Shown: positions 53,059-62,021, counted from the first letter of the stretch. The stretch is DNA of 64,000 nucleotides from Laceyella tengchongensis (GCF_900182735.1 NZ_FXTU01000003.1:417463-481462), one strand, 5' to 3'. Numbers and translations: made by a program. Notes: a model not told the origin generated them from the sequence alone.

Positions 53059-53498
53059 CTAATCTCTCGGCTCATAAAGCATATCTAGAAACTGAGAAAA
53101 GGAGTCGGCAATCTTTTTAATATTGTCTTCATCACGCTCATGATAGAAGAAAACAACAATCGGCTCCCCAGCTACAAGTGTACGATAATCAAAACAAATG
53201 AAGTTTCCTGCCGGATCATCAGCGAAAGGAACAAGTTCTATTGAGCCTTGTGTTCTCCAATCAATACTTCATGTGCCTCCAAGATTGAAAAATGATCTTC
53301 GTCCTCGTTGAAGTTAAACAGATTTCCAAAGACTTTCTCTTTCTCATTCCCCAAATCAAATAAAATTTTTGTTTTGGGACGTCCCGCATTATTTTTTAAT
53401 ACACAATCAAAAAAAGACTTTGGAAAATGAACTCCTAATTCCATTTCAACTTCCCGAATCCGCTTTTCATCAATGGGCTTTTTATACTCCCATTCCAT
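53059..53498 (-). pseudogene. SUKH-family immunity gene, one-base deletion (copy of 56898)
   Basis: Nearly identical to the intact gene at 56898-57338. The deletion is visible as TATTGAGCC near 53240 where the intact copy has TATTGGAGCC; it stops translation at codon 87 (EHKAQ). The rest of the C-terminus is still present in the other frame to 53059. Confidence 0.92.
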
Positions 53499-53687
53499 TG
53501 TAAAGTTGCTTATAAATACCCATTAGGGCACCTCAAACAAAATTCCTCTTAGAGATAGTGACTTCTGATAAGCGTTTTAACAACACTTTGTATATGTTAT
53601 AATATCTCTAATAAACTTGAGACATTATCATCAAAATTGATCTTCAATAGGCTCCCTTATTTTTTAAGATTTGGTGGTGGGAATGAA

Positions 53688-54194
53688 ATGAAAAAGGATT
53701 TCCAAGGGTTTTGGCTACCATTAGATGAATATACTAGTCCCATTCCAGTAACAGATGAAATGATAGCTCAAGCTGAACAAAAGCTAAATTTCAAACTTCC
53801 TAGTTCTTACATAGAGCTAATCAAAACACAAAATGGCGGAATTCCTGCCAACTCTTGCTTTCCAACAACCGTTCGAACCTCTTGGGCAGAGAATCATATT
53901 GCGATTGAAAATATTCGTGGCATTGGAGGAACTGACGGTATTGACTCTGAAGAACTCCGAAGTATTGATGAAGATTGGGGTTATCCTATTCATCTAGGAT
54001 TTGTAATATGTGATTGTCCATCAGCAGGTCACGATGCAGTGATGTTAGATTATAGCCAATGTGGAAAAAATGGTGAGCCCCGAGTTATTCATGTTGATGT
54101 TGGAAATCCCGATGAACCTACGATCACTGTCCTTGCAAAGGATTTTAAAACCTTTATAAATGGGTTGGTTAATTGTAAAGAATATGAAGAATGA
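53688..54194 (+). CDS. SMI1/KNR4 (SUKH) family immunity protein
   Basis: 168 residues from the ATG at 53688 (MKKDFQGFWLPLDEYTSPIP). LNFKLPSSYIELIKTQNGGI is the SUKH motif, and GFVICDCPSAGHDAVMLDYS matches the central strands. It is the only SUKH gene of the cluster on the plus strand, and converges with the WHH toxin gene, for which it is a plausible immunity partner by position. Confidence 0.86.
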   Translation: MKKDFQGFWLPLDEYTSPIPVTDEMIAQAEQKLNFKLPSSYIELIKTQNGGIPANSCFPTTVRTSWAENHIAIENIRGIGGTDGIDSEELRSIDEDWGYPIHLGFVICDCPSAGHDAVMLDYSQCGKNGEPRVIHVDVGNPDEPTITVLAKDFKTFINGLVNCKEYEE

Positions 54195-54234
54195 AAAAAG
54201 CGCCTAATGGCGCTTTTAACCATATTGATAGGTC

Positions 54235-55497
54235 TCACTTTTTCATTTCAGATATTCCACCTACATGAGTAAACTGTCTATGAATAGAATATTCTACAAG
54301 CATCATTGTCGTTCCATCTTGATGATGATGCCAAGTATATCCTTTTGGTGGTCTATGACTTGCTGGAACAGGTGGATCAGAATTTTTATCTAAACCCGCT
54401 TTTGCGTTGGCTTCTCTGAAATCTTTTTGGCGATCCTCAGGATTTGAAAACTTAATTTTAACCGGTTTAACTTTCGGATGAATATATTTTGAAAAATCAG
54501 GATATCCATCAGGGTAGCTTACTGATTTACCTTCACTATTTGTATAAGTCCAAACCCCCTTGTCATCTATAGTGATACTTCCACCTTTATTTAACCACTT
54601 TTCAGGGTTAGGTGAATTCTTCGGCTTTGTTGCAAGTATTTCCTTGGTAAATTTCTCTTCACCATTTTTGGTAAATTGCTTAACTCGTTTATTATTAACT
54701 TTATCTTTTTTTGGATTTTTCATGGCACAATGACAACTGTCAGGTACCAGCGTATCCTTAGCTATCCGACCGACTTTAACCAACTTAACAGGTGTCGGTA
54801 GGCTCTCGACCATGTTCCATAGGCGATTTGGAAGCGGAATAGACTTTCCATTCTTGTCCTTCCCATTCCACGCTTCCATGAACATTTCTTTATCGAAAAT
54901 AAGTTTCTCTGGATTCTCAATAATGTCGTTTACACTAGCCTTCAAATTATCCCATGAATCCTTGGCATAGCCTAAAGGATCAGAAGTTAACTTATCCCAA
55001 GCAGCCTTATAGTCCTCAAATCCAAATACTTCAGAAAAATAAGCTCCTGGCTCATTGATAGCACGTTTAATATCCTCATTTAAAATCTGATCCTTCTGTT
55101 TACCTAACCAATTGATGCCTTGATCAATTTTATTTCCCGCCCAATCAATACCATCCAAAGTCTTCTGTTTTAACCGGTCAAGAAGGCTTGGTTCTTTTTC
55201 GCCTGGAGACTTCATTGGCTGCACATCAGAAAGACTGGGGGGCTTGGAATGATCACTCGTTACAATCTGGGGTGATGTTGGTTCGGTTGGCTTATTTACG
55301 TCCTGGTTGGGTGTGTCACTTAGTACCTCTTCCACTTTCTCTTGCAGAGATTGTTGGATTTCTGAACTATTTACTGCAGTCAAAAGCAACCCAGCTAAAA
55401 GAGCACCAGCTACAATGATGATGATATACTCTACCGTTGAAGCCCCTCGCTTTGAATGTAAATGCTGTTTAACTCTTTTAAGCCAATGCTTCATCAT
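54235..55497 (-). CDS. Polymorphic toxin: prepilin-like N-terminus, WHH (HNH) nuclease C-terminus
   Basis: 420 residues from the ATG at 55497 behind AAGGAAGGGGAAGGA. Residues about 15-45 are a class III prepilin-type segment: KRGASTVEYIIIIVAGALLA, as in Flp/TadE pilins. A long linker and an alpha-helical pre-toxin part follow. The C-terminus holds GYTWHHHQDGTTMMLVEYSI then HRQFTHVGG, the WHH motif of the HNH/EndoVII nuclease toxins. It is the third gene of a unit with signal peptidase and Yip1 genes, with 17 bases after Yip1. Confidence 0.85.
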   Translation of the reverse strand: MMKHWLKRVKQHLHSKRGASTVEYIIIIVAGALLAGLLLTAVNSSEIQQSLQEKVEEVLSDTPNQDVNKPTEPTSPQIVTSDHSKPPSLSDVQPMKSPGEKEPSLLDRLKQKTLDGIDWAGNKIDQGINWLGKQKDQILNEDIKRAINEPGAYFSEVFGFEDYKAAWDKLTSDPLGYAKDSWDNLKASVNDIIENPEKLIFDKEMFMEAWNGKDKNGKSIPLPNRLWNMVESLPTPVKLVKVGRIAKDTLVPDSCHCAMKNPKKDKVNNKRVKQFTKNGEEKFTKEILATKPKNSPNPEKWLNKGGSITIDDKGVWTYTNSEGKSVSYPDGYPDFSKYIHPKVKPVKIKFSNPEDRQKDFREANAKAGLDKNSDPPVPASHRPPKGYTWHHHQDGTTMMLVEYSIHRQFTHVGGISEMKK

Positions 55498-55514
55498 TCC
55501 TTCCCCTTCCTTAG

Positions 55515-56132
55515 TTACTGTGACAAAGCCAGAAGAAATAGAAGTAAAATAAGTACTAGAGGAACAAGAATGATCGAAGCAAAACCTTTCCAAGAGCCTA
55601 TCTCATGAATTTCTCCAATGATTTTGGAATGGACAATGATGTAATAAATCGTCATGACAAAGTTTGCTGTCAGGCAAAGAAAAAACAATAAGGCAAGGAA
55701 CATGGAAGAATCAATATCAGGAGTGTTAGAAGTAAAGTTCTCTTGCCGAAAGATCAGCAACATGGGTATGAACAAGGCCATCTTTGTCGTATATGCCACC
55801 GTCGCCCATGCACTGGCTTCACTCGTCTCCCTGAATGTTGCTACACCTCCGAATAACCTGGCCACACCGAATGTACAAAGACTTCCTAAAAACCAGGCGA
55901 CCGCTCCCAGTATGGGACCTATCACCATGGATAAAAGCAGAATCACTGGTATAGAGGTGGTATCCCCTGCGTCTCGATTCATTGCTTGTTCCAGACACAA
56001 GGTAATCCCAAACAGTGAAATTAACACAAATAACAACTTCGTTGACGTTTCCTCCATTGCTTGTCGAATGGTGTTTTTTGGTTGCTTTATGAGCTGAACC
56101 CAATACACTCGCAAAACATCTAACACAAGCAT
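55515..56132 (-). CDS. Yip1-domain membrane protein
   Basis: 205 residues with five TM segments and the Yip1 pattern (VILLLSMVIGPILGAVAWFL, then LGSLCTFGVARLFGG and a conserved ASAWATVAYT). Lies between the signal peptidase (10 bases upstream) and the toxin (17 bases downstream) on one strand, so it may help membrane handling or export of the toxin. Confidence 0.78.
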   Translation of the reverse strand: MLVLDVLRVYWVQLIKQPKNTIRQAMEETSTKLLFVLISLFGITLCLEQAMNRDAGDTTSIPVILLLSMVIGPILGAVAWFLGSLCTFGVARLFGGVATFRETSEASAWATVAYTTKMALFIPMLLIFRQENFTSNTPDIDSSMFLALLFFLCLTANFVMTIYYIIVHSKIIGEIHEIGSWKGFASIILVPLVLILLLFLLALSQ

Positions 56133-56142
56133 TACACCCTTT

Positions 56143-56607
56143 CTACTTCACAACTACTCCAATGATATCGTCTTTCTTAATGGCACCAAACTGGCGGCTA
56201 TCATAGCTCGTTAAACGATTATCTCCGAGAACAAAGAAATGATCGGCTGGCACCACCACGGTTTCTTGATTAATCCTTTTGTCCGAGCGTGGACCATACG
56301 GTTCCATAAAGATTTGCCCGTTGATATATAGCTGGCCTTCCTTTATCTCGACTGTCTCATTTCCAAAAGCAACAACTCGTTTCGTATGCACCTGTTTGAC
56401 TCCTGGAGCTCGAAAAACGATTATATCCCCTCGCTTAATGGTATCGGGATTCTTTTTAACCAGATACACTTCCCCTTCCATTAAGGCTGGCTCCATGCTT
56501 TTACCAACTCCTTGATAAAATCCGAAGAGTGAGTTCCAGAAAACAATCAACAAAAAAAAGAGACCTAATAGGCTCCCTATCCCACTTTTGGTCTTAAACC
56601 AAGCCAC
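56143..56607 (-). CDS. Type I signal peptidase (SipS/LepB-like)
   Basis: 154 residues starting at GTG 56607 behind AAAGGAGGAGCTAT. One N-terminal TM (SLLGLFFLLIVFWNSLFGFY), catalytic Ser in GKSMEPALMEG, catalytic Lys in HTKRVVAFGNETVEI, and VLGDNRLTSYDSRQFG as box E. Complete for a Gram-positive Sip protein. An accessory signal peptidase beside a toxin suggests a dedicated maturation enzyme. Confidence 0.92.
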   Translation of the reverse strand: MAWFKTKSGIGSLLGLFFLLIVFWNSLFGFYQGVGKSMEPALMEGEVYLVKKNPDTIKRGDIIVFRAPGVKQVHTKRVVAFGNETVEIKEGQLYINGQIFMEPYGPRSDKRINQETVVVPADHFFVLGDNRLTSYDSRQFGAIKKDDIIGVVVK

Positions 56608-56734
56608 ATAGCTCCTCCTTTCTACTAACAATTTTCCGTTAAATTTATATATTTATCCCTTTTGATTATAGCCAATTAAAAGATTTTTATCTACAAAACC
56701 AAGTTTGAACTAAACCAAAAAGCAATAAACCTTC

Positions 56735-56816
56735 GCAAACGCTGACCAACAAACTCCTCAATCCGCTGGATGTCTTCATCTGTAGCCGGCTACTTTACTG
56801 CTTCCCACTTAGCCAT
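56735..56816 (-). pseudogene. Truncated 5' copy of the SUKH gene at 52541
   Basis: MAKWEAVK, stop, then PATDEDIQRIEEFVGQRLR match the first 27 codons of the gene at 52541, with a nonsense codon and abrupt loss of homology. Confidence 0.8.
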
Positions 56817-56897
56817 TTTAAATCCCTCCTGTTTGTTCAATTACAAAATAAAAGAGAGCCCGCTCAAGTAGGCTCTTCTTAAAAAATATTTTCTTTG

Positions 56898-57338
56898 CTA
56901 GTCTCTCGGCTCATATAGCATATCTAGAAACAGAGAGAAGGAATCGGCAATCTTTTTAATATTGTCTTCATCACGCTCATGATAGTAAAAAACAACAATC
57001 GGCTCCCCGGCTACAAGTGTACGATAATCAAAACAAATGAAGTTTCCTGCCGGATCATCAGCGAAAGGAACAAGTTCTATTGGAGCCTTGTGTTCTCCAA
57101 TCAATACTTCATGTGCCTCCAAGAATGAAAAATGATCTTCATCCTCGTTGAAGTTAAACAGATTTCCAAAGACTTTCTCTTTCTCATTCCCCAAATCAAA
57201 TAAAATTTTTGTTTTGGGACGTCCCGCATTATTTTTTAATACACAATCAAAAAAAGACTTTGGAAAATGAACTCCTAATTCCATTTCAACTTCCCGAATC
57301 CGCTTTTCATCAATGGGCTTTTTATACTCCCATTCCAT
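56898..57338 (-). CDS. SMI1/KNR4 (SUKH) family immunity protein
   Basis: 146 residues. VEMELGVHFPKSFFDCVLKN then NAGRPKT is the SUKH motif; IELVPFADDPAGNFICFDYR the central sheet. Intact counterpart of the broken copy at 53059. It lies between the signal peptidase group and the CdiI-like/EndoU pair. Confidence 0.88.
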   Translation of the reverse strand: MEWEYKKPIDEKRIREVEMELGVHFPKSFFDCVLKNNAGRPKTKILFDLGNEKEKVFGNLFNFNEDEDHFSFLEAHEVLIGEHKAPIELVPFADDPAGNFICFDYRTLVAGEPIVVFYYHERDEDNIKKIADSFSLFLDMLYEPRD

Positions 57339-57737
57339 TGTAAAACTACCTCCAATACCAACTTTTCACCTAAATGCCATTACCGCACCAAACATCTCTT
57401 CCGCCTGTATAACCTGTTATACCTGATGGAATATAAATACCCCTGTATATACATCGCCATCTGTATTGAAATGACAGATAACTTATAAGATAAATACTTT
57501 TTCACTTTTAAGCCTCAATTAACCCTTTGGTATCCAAAGGGTTTGGTGACCTCCCTAAAATTGAATCCAATTTCGAATTAGAATAGCAACATACCCGTAC
57601 AAGTATTACATTCTATTTGACCATATTGAGCCCACTTTGGAATTAAGCAACAAAAATCCTCTGATTCAGTCAGAGGATTTTTGTTATGGATAATATTCGG
57701 ATTGAGTTCCGAGAAACGCACTATTGGCACCGCTACG
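57339..57737. other. Intergenic region
   Basis: About 400 bases with a clear hairpin at 57653-57683 (AAAATCCTCTGA/TCAGAGGATTTTT), bidirectional by its A and T flanks, and no credible gene. Confidence 0.65.
57653..57683. terminator. Terminator
   Basis: Perfect stem AATCCTCTGA/TCAGAGGATT with T run; probably ends the toxin-immunity transcript coming from the right. Confidence 0.82.
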
Positions 57738-58136
57738 TTATGTGTTTATATCCAAACTCACCTTAATTTCTCTTAACAGTTTGCAAACCTCTTCCTCATG
57801 CTCTGGATATTTTTTGATATATTCTTTACTGTGATCGATAAGGCAATTATAAAAATCCTTAAAACTCAAATAGCCCATTGTATCTTCTTCCGCCGCAGGA
57901 TAATCTTTAATTAAAGATACTTCATCTTCTTTACAACGATATTCCTCCCATTCATCAAAATCATCACGAAATAGAATGCCAACACATTCTATTCCGAAAC
58001 CTGATTTATCTTTAAAATTATTTAATGCATCAATGAAATAACCATCTCCAATATGCCAAAAATAATATTTCATAAAATCCTTTTTCTCTTTATCATCATA
58101 AAAGATTTTATATGTTTGCTCCTTATGATTGTACAT
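57738..58136 (-). CDS. Putative CdiI-like immunity protein for the adjacent EndoU-like toxin
   Basis: 132 residues, acidic, soluble. YFWHIGDGYFIDALNNF near the N-terminus and GFGIECVGILFRDDFDEWEE resemble immunity proteins to ribonuclease CDI toxins. Directly downstream of the toxin gene (36 bases), same strand, which is the expected order for toxin then immunity. Family call from memory of the pattern; partner role from position. Confidence 0.65.
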   Translation of the reverse strand: MYNHKEQTYKIFYDDKEKKDFMKYYFWHIGDGYFIDALNNFKDKSGFGIECVGILFRDDFDEWEEYRCKEDEVSLIKDYPAAEEDTMGYLSFKDFYNCLIDHSKEYIKKYPEHEEEVCKLLREIKVSLDINT

Positions 58137-58172
58137 ACATTAAAACCTCCCTATTTCCCGATAACCAAGTTA

Positions 58173-59513
58173 TTATTTAAACGTAGGGAAAAAATTTGTA
58201 ATTTCCCCTTGATCATTTATATATCCTCTAAATTTCATCCCATTGGAACTATAGCCCTCTACTTCTCTCCCAGTAATCCTTTTCGCTTTGATACCTTCTT
58301 CCATCGCCTCTTTTCCCCATTGAATCATTTGAGCATCTGTATAAACATTAGGGTTATATACAGTTTTAGGAAATCGTATTGTCTTAAATTGACCAGAGGG
58401 AATTAGTTTTCCATCCGGACCATAAGTTAAGGATGGAATCTTGTATCGTACTTCATACAAGCCGGGAAAAGTAGGATGTTGCTGTTTACTAATTATTAAA
58501 TCGCTCGGATCCATACCTGTTGTTTCCAATGTTTTATAGAAGTCATGCATATTATGTCCCCCGACAATCCCTTTTTTCCCTTTCCCTATTCCTTCTCCAA
58601 CGGTAAAGTGAGTATCAAATCCACTTTTGAATTTTACTGTATTATTGTTACCATTCGAAGCAAACTTCTGTAACCAAACACCAAACGGTGTATCCCCAAC
58701 AGTCTTTGGAAAAGCCCTCCCGTCCTTAAAAACAGAAACGGACGTTAATGGAATATCATTAATTTTGGACACAATGGTAGGAGCAACGAGTTTGCCTCCA
58801 TATTGAGCAACCCCCATACAAGCAAAACCGATCGCGACACCTAATAACCCAACAAGCCCTGCTTTTTTCCAATCCACCTTTCCATCACGCATATAATCAA
58901 AAGAGGCACTGTCCGCCACTCCTGCTACACCACCTGAGCCAACGGACGGAAGCCATTTTCCTAGCCAAGGAGGAGCCAGTGTTGCAATTCTCCCCCCGAT
59001 CAATCGAAATGCGAGCGCTCCGGCCCCCAATCCGACCAAACCAGCTAATGCACCAATTATCGCCTCTTGCGCAATACCGGGAACATCCTTATCAGCCATC
59101 CAAGCTCCAAATCCGCCAACCGCCATTCCCATCACGATCGAAATACCCACAAGGGGGTTGGTACTTAGAAAAAACAGACCCAGTCCCATACATAACAGCG
59201 CCAAAATCAAGGATAACTGCTGTTGTAGCCATTTTAGCAACTGATCAATAAAGCCGGTCGATTCTTGCACCGGGGCTTTGGGAATCTCCGCCTTCGGTAC
59301 CTCAATCTTATTTTCCGGTATCTTCACTTTCGGTATCTCTATCGGGTCATTACTCGGAATCGTTGGTATTTCAATGCCTTCTGCAAGCAATATCTTCTCT
59401 GTTTTTGTGTCCAACCATGTATGAGGCTGCGCTAATGCTAGATGGGGGATATTTATATGTATGATTAATAGTATTAATAGAATAGTAGGTATCTTCCACT
59501 TTCCCATAGTCAA
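58173..59513 (-). CDS. Secreted/membrane polymorphic toxin with C-terminal EndoU-like ribonuclease domain
   Basis: 446 residues. Signal peptide (about 1-28, ending LALAQ), a Pro/Ile/Lys-rich stretch of IEIPKVKIPENK type, then a hydrophobic glycine-rich region with four to five TM segments (about 90-240). The C-terminal 150 residues look like bacterial EndoU: FKSGFDTHFTVGEG, GIVGGHNMHDFYK, YEVRYKIPS, FKTIRFPKTVY and a final NFFPTF. A TTG start at 59513 lies 8 bases behind AGGAGG; the ATG at 59507 is an alternative. Confidence 0.75.
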   Translation of the reverse strand: MTMGKWKIPTILLILLIIHINIPHLALAQPHTWLDTKTEKILLAEGIEIPTIPSNDPIEIPKVKIPENKIEVPKAEIPKAPVQESTGFIDQLLKWLQQQLSLILALLCMGLGLFFLSTNPLVGISIVMGMAVGGFGAWMADKDVPGIAQEAIIGALAGLVGLGAGALAFRLIGGRIATLAPPWLGKWLPSVGSGGVAGVADSASFDYMRDGKVDWKKAGLVGLLGVAIGFACMGVAQYGGKLVAPTIVSKINDIPLTSVSVFKDGRAFPKTVGDTPFGVWLQKFASNGNNNTVKFKSGFDTHFTVGEGIGKGKKGIVGGHNMHDFYKTLETTGMDPSDLIISKQQHPTFPGLYEVRYKIPSLTYGPDGKLIPSGQFKTIRFPKTVYNPNVYTDAQMIQWGKEAMEEGIKAKRITGREVEGYSSNGMKFRGYINDQGEITNFFPTFK

Positions 59514-59779
59514 TAATATTCCTCCTTCATCTTAAACAACCTTCACTTCTGGAAAAACTATTATAGGTTCAACAAGATGACACAAGCCAATCCACAGGCA
59601 ATTACAATGATATATACCCTCATTATTGAACCTCATCTACTATATCCTCCTGTTTTAAAAATGCAAAGCTACTTCCATTGACTCATATATCCCCCCTCTA
59701 TTACTGAAGATTACAATCATTTTACATGCTAATCCCCTCATCCTTATAAACAATGGGCAACGATGTCTAACTGACTTCA
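59514..59779. other. Intergenic region with a possible 20-residue ORF
   Basis: Between the EndoU toxin and the parR-like gene. Apart from the possible micro-ORF at 59561-59623 (MRVYIIVIACGLACVILLNL, one TM, weak ribosome site) I see nothing. Confidence 0.5.
59561..59623 (-). CDS. Possible 20-residue membrane micropeptide
   Basis: MRVYIIVIACGLACVILLNL then stop; GAGG lies about 8 bases before the ATG. Hydrophobic over its whole length, immediately upstream of the EndoU toxin gene. Low confidence because of its size. Confidence 0.3.
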   Translation of the reverse strand: MRVYIIVIACGLACVILLNL

Positions 59780-60247
59780 TCAGTCATCATCATCATCCAG
59801 ATGCTGCATGGCAAGATGCATGTATTCATTGGTTAAAAGCCATTGCTCTTCGTCCATCTGTTTCTCTTCCGTGACAACGGACGTATTCTTCGAATCAACG
59901 GGATGAACTGCCATCGATTCTGTCGCCTTCACCGTAGCAGAAACAAATGGCGGCGGCTCATTGCCCTCCGTAAAAAAGAACCATTTGGCAAATTGCATGA
60001 ACTTGACCTTCAACACTTCGTTGGTTTCCAATTCGCGAATCTGCTCCTTAGACAATGGGGCATAGGGAATAAATAACCCGTATTGCTCCCGATTGAGCTC
60101 CACTTCGATTCCCAGCTGAATCAAACGCATCAAATCGGCACTTTTCGGCTGATGCTTCTCCAAATAGTCAAACACGTATTGCGGCGTTTTTTTATTTAAT
60201 CGGGTGTTGGGTAATTGCGTACCCGGACCGTATTTCTTCTCAACCAA
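59780..60247 (-). CDS. ParR-like adaptor/centromere-binding protein
   Basis: 155 residues. The N-terminal part (RLNKKTPQYVFDYLEKHQPK and ADLMRLIQLGIEVELN) has the look of a ribbon-helix-helix DNA-binding domain; the C-terminus is acidic (LAMQHLDDDDD) as in ParR tails that touch ParM filament ends. TTG start behind GGGAGGGAGAAG. It follows parM on the same strand, separated by a hairpin. Role inferred from position and layout. Confidence 0.65.
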   Translation of the reverse strand: MVEKKYGPGTQLPNTRLNKKTPQYVFDYLEKHQPKSADLMRLIQLGIEVELNREQYGLFIPYAPLSKEQIRELETNEVLKVKFMQFAKWFFFTEGNEPPPFVSATVKATESMAVHPVDSKNTSVVTEEKQMDEEQWLLTNEYMHLAMQHLDDDDD

Positions 60248-60272
60248 TGGACTTCTCCCTCCCTACAACAAA

Positions 60273-60294
60273 AGACCCCTTCAGAGGTCTCTAT
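60273..60294 (-). terminator. Weak hairpin between parM and parR-like genes
   Basis: AGACC and GGTCT pair around eight bases and are followed on the minus strand by TTTTGTTG. It could attenuate parR relative to parM. Confidence 0.5.
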
Positions 60295-60321
60295 TATAAC
60301 CCGTTATATCATTCCTTTTCA

Positions 60322-61590
60322 CTATGGCGCTTGAGGAGGAATAAGCACAATCTTGCGTTTTTTCCCGTGTTCACGATGGTAAACACCAATTTTGTGATAC
60401 GCCTCCGCCAGGATCCAGAACGACTGATTGGGATCAAGAAAATAGATCACGTATTCGCCAGCCATCCCTTCCCCTCGGTTCAACTCCGACAAATACGGTC
60501 GGATCAGGTTGCTCGCACCCCCGATAAAGTATGCGGACTGGCAGTTGGAAACCTCACTCCACTTCCGCTTCATGTACTCATAAATGGTCTGCGCATACCT
60601 GCGCAAATGGCCATCGACAATATCTTGAATCTGCTTTGGTTTCCCTTGCACCAGAATATCTTTAACTTGGGTTGATAGCGGCGAACCTTTCCTTGAAGCC
60701 AGGATATGATCAGCCAACTGCTTTCTCGATTCAAAGGTGACATTGTATTTGGCATATATGCTGTCCAGAATAGAATCCAGCGTCTTGTTAATGCCCAGTT
60801 TCTGTTCCCCTTTGGACCGTTCGTTGTCCGTCTTCCCACCAGCCAAAATCACCGCACAATCCAGGGTGCCTCCTCCATTGTCCAAAATCATGTAGTTCCC
60901 TTCCGTCCCCGGTAGCGGTTTGTAGCCGCCAAAGGCATCCGTCGTCAGCTCCAGATTAGCTGCCTGCCCCTCCGAGCTTAACTTCACATCAAACACCTCA
61001 AGATGCACTTCAACGTGGCGATAGGGGGAAGCCGTTTCTAAAAACGTCACCTTATGCACACCACTTGTCATCTTCTGTTTAAATTGCTTGCGCAGCTCCT
61101 TGTTCTTAAACTCACTGATCGGCAATCCACCACTTAAGCAATATGTAGCTAAGCAAACGCCATTTTTCACCGCAAAATGCTTCACCGCATCGACTGCCAA
61201 TGCCGTTAGAAACACGATGAATGACTGATCTTCGTTGGCTTTAATAGAGCCGGGGGAGATTTCTCTACGTTCATCCTGTTGCCTCGCGGCTAACTGGCCA
61301 ACGGCGAGAGTTCCCCATTTCCTGTTCAGGGCCGGTGAATCAATTTTTACGCGCAGACCTTCTAGAATGTCATTCTCTTGCTCCAGCACATCATCGAATG
61401 GCATTTCGGCAATAACATTGGGAAAGACAAAGCGGGACTTTTCGCTACCAAAGATGCAGTTGACTTCGGTGTTCCCAATATCAATGGCAGCCGATCGGCC
61501 ACGAAGGGTGATGACCGGACGACCATCTTGGCCGATAAACTGCTTTTCTATGGCTGGATGGCTTTGTGTCAAATGTTGTGCAGTTTCCAA
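60322..61590 (-). CDS. ParM/StbA-type actin-like plasmid segregation ATPase
   Basis: 422 residues of the actin fold. Phosphate-1 motif AAIDIGNTEVNCIFG, phosphate-2 MILDNGGGTLDCAVIL, and adenosine motif AYFIGGASNLIRPYL. Close in layout to ParM-like proteins of Bacillus plasmids. TTG start at 61590 behind AAAGGAG. With the ParR-like gene and the repeats at 61629 it forms a type II partition system, meaning that the element exists as a plasmid at least part of the time. Confidence 0.88.
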   Translation of the reverse strand: METAQHLTQSHPAIEKQFIGQDGRPVITLRGRSAAIDIGNTEVNCIFGSEKSRFVFPNVIAEMPFDDVLEQENDILEGLRVKIDSPALNRKWGTLAVGQLAARQQDERREISPGSIKANEDQSFIVFLTALAVDAVKHFAVKNGVCLATYCLSGGLPISEFKNKELRKQFKQKMTSGVHKVTFLETASPYRHVEVHLEVFDVKLSSEGQAANLELTTDAFGGYKPLPGTEGNYMILDNGGGTLDCAVILAGGKTDNERSKGEQKLGINKTLDSILDSIYAKYNVTFESRKQLADHILASRKGSPLSTQVKDILVQGKPKQIQDIVDGHLRRYAQTIYEYMKRKWSEVSNCQSAYFIGGASNLIRPYLSELNRGEGMAGEYVIYFLDPNQSFWILAEAYHKIGVYHREHGKKRKIVLIPPQAP

Positions 61591-61628
61591 TGCACATGCT
61601 CCTTTCTGTTTTTTCTGACACCCATATT

Positions 61629-61680
61629 GTATTACTAAAAGTATTACTTTTCAATCATTTTGTATGACTTTTTGTATTAC
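61629..61680. repeat. Direct repeats upstream of parM, candidate centromere (parC)
   Basis: GTATTAC at 61629, 61641 and 61674 and GTATGAC at 61662: four direct copies spaced 12, 21 and 12 bases, close to whole helical turns for the outer pairs. Their position in front of parM is that of parC/operator iterons. Confidence 0.7.
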
Positions 61681-61733
61681 GCTTCGATTTTTTGTGTGAA
61701 ATAAGAACAGGCTTGAAGTGGAAGCAACCCACC

Positions 61734-62021
61734 TCAAGCCTTCTCTTCTTGTTGATTCAATTTCACAATTGGCAGCAAATCATTCAGCGTGCACTCCAGT
61801 TCTATGCACAGTTTCAGGGCATGTCCTAACGGCAATTCTTCTATTTTCCCATTTGCCATCTTATTGATGAAGGGATGGTTCACATCAATGATGCGTGCGA
61901 TTTGGCGTTGGCTGTATCCTTTTTTCTCTAACAGATCAGCCAGACGAAAAAGAAAAGAGTGATCTTTGTATGGCTCAGGATAAATTTTTCCCGCAACTTC
62001 TTTAGTGTATCGATATTCCAT
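61734..62021 (-). CDS. Xre/Cro-type helix-turn-helix protein
   Basis: 95 residues. LLEKKGYSQRQIARIIDVNH then PFINKMANGKIEELPLGHAL is a Cro-like HTH; TLNDLLPIV closes it. AGAGGAGCTAGAC ribosome site. It lies upstream of the parM promoter region and may control the partition genes or copy number. Confidence 0.8.
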   Translation of the reverse strand: MEYRYTKEVAGKIYPEPYKDHSFLFRLADLLEKKGYSQRQIARIIDVNHPFINKMANGKIEELPLGHALKLCIELECTLNDLLPIVKLNQQEEKA

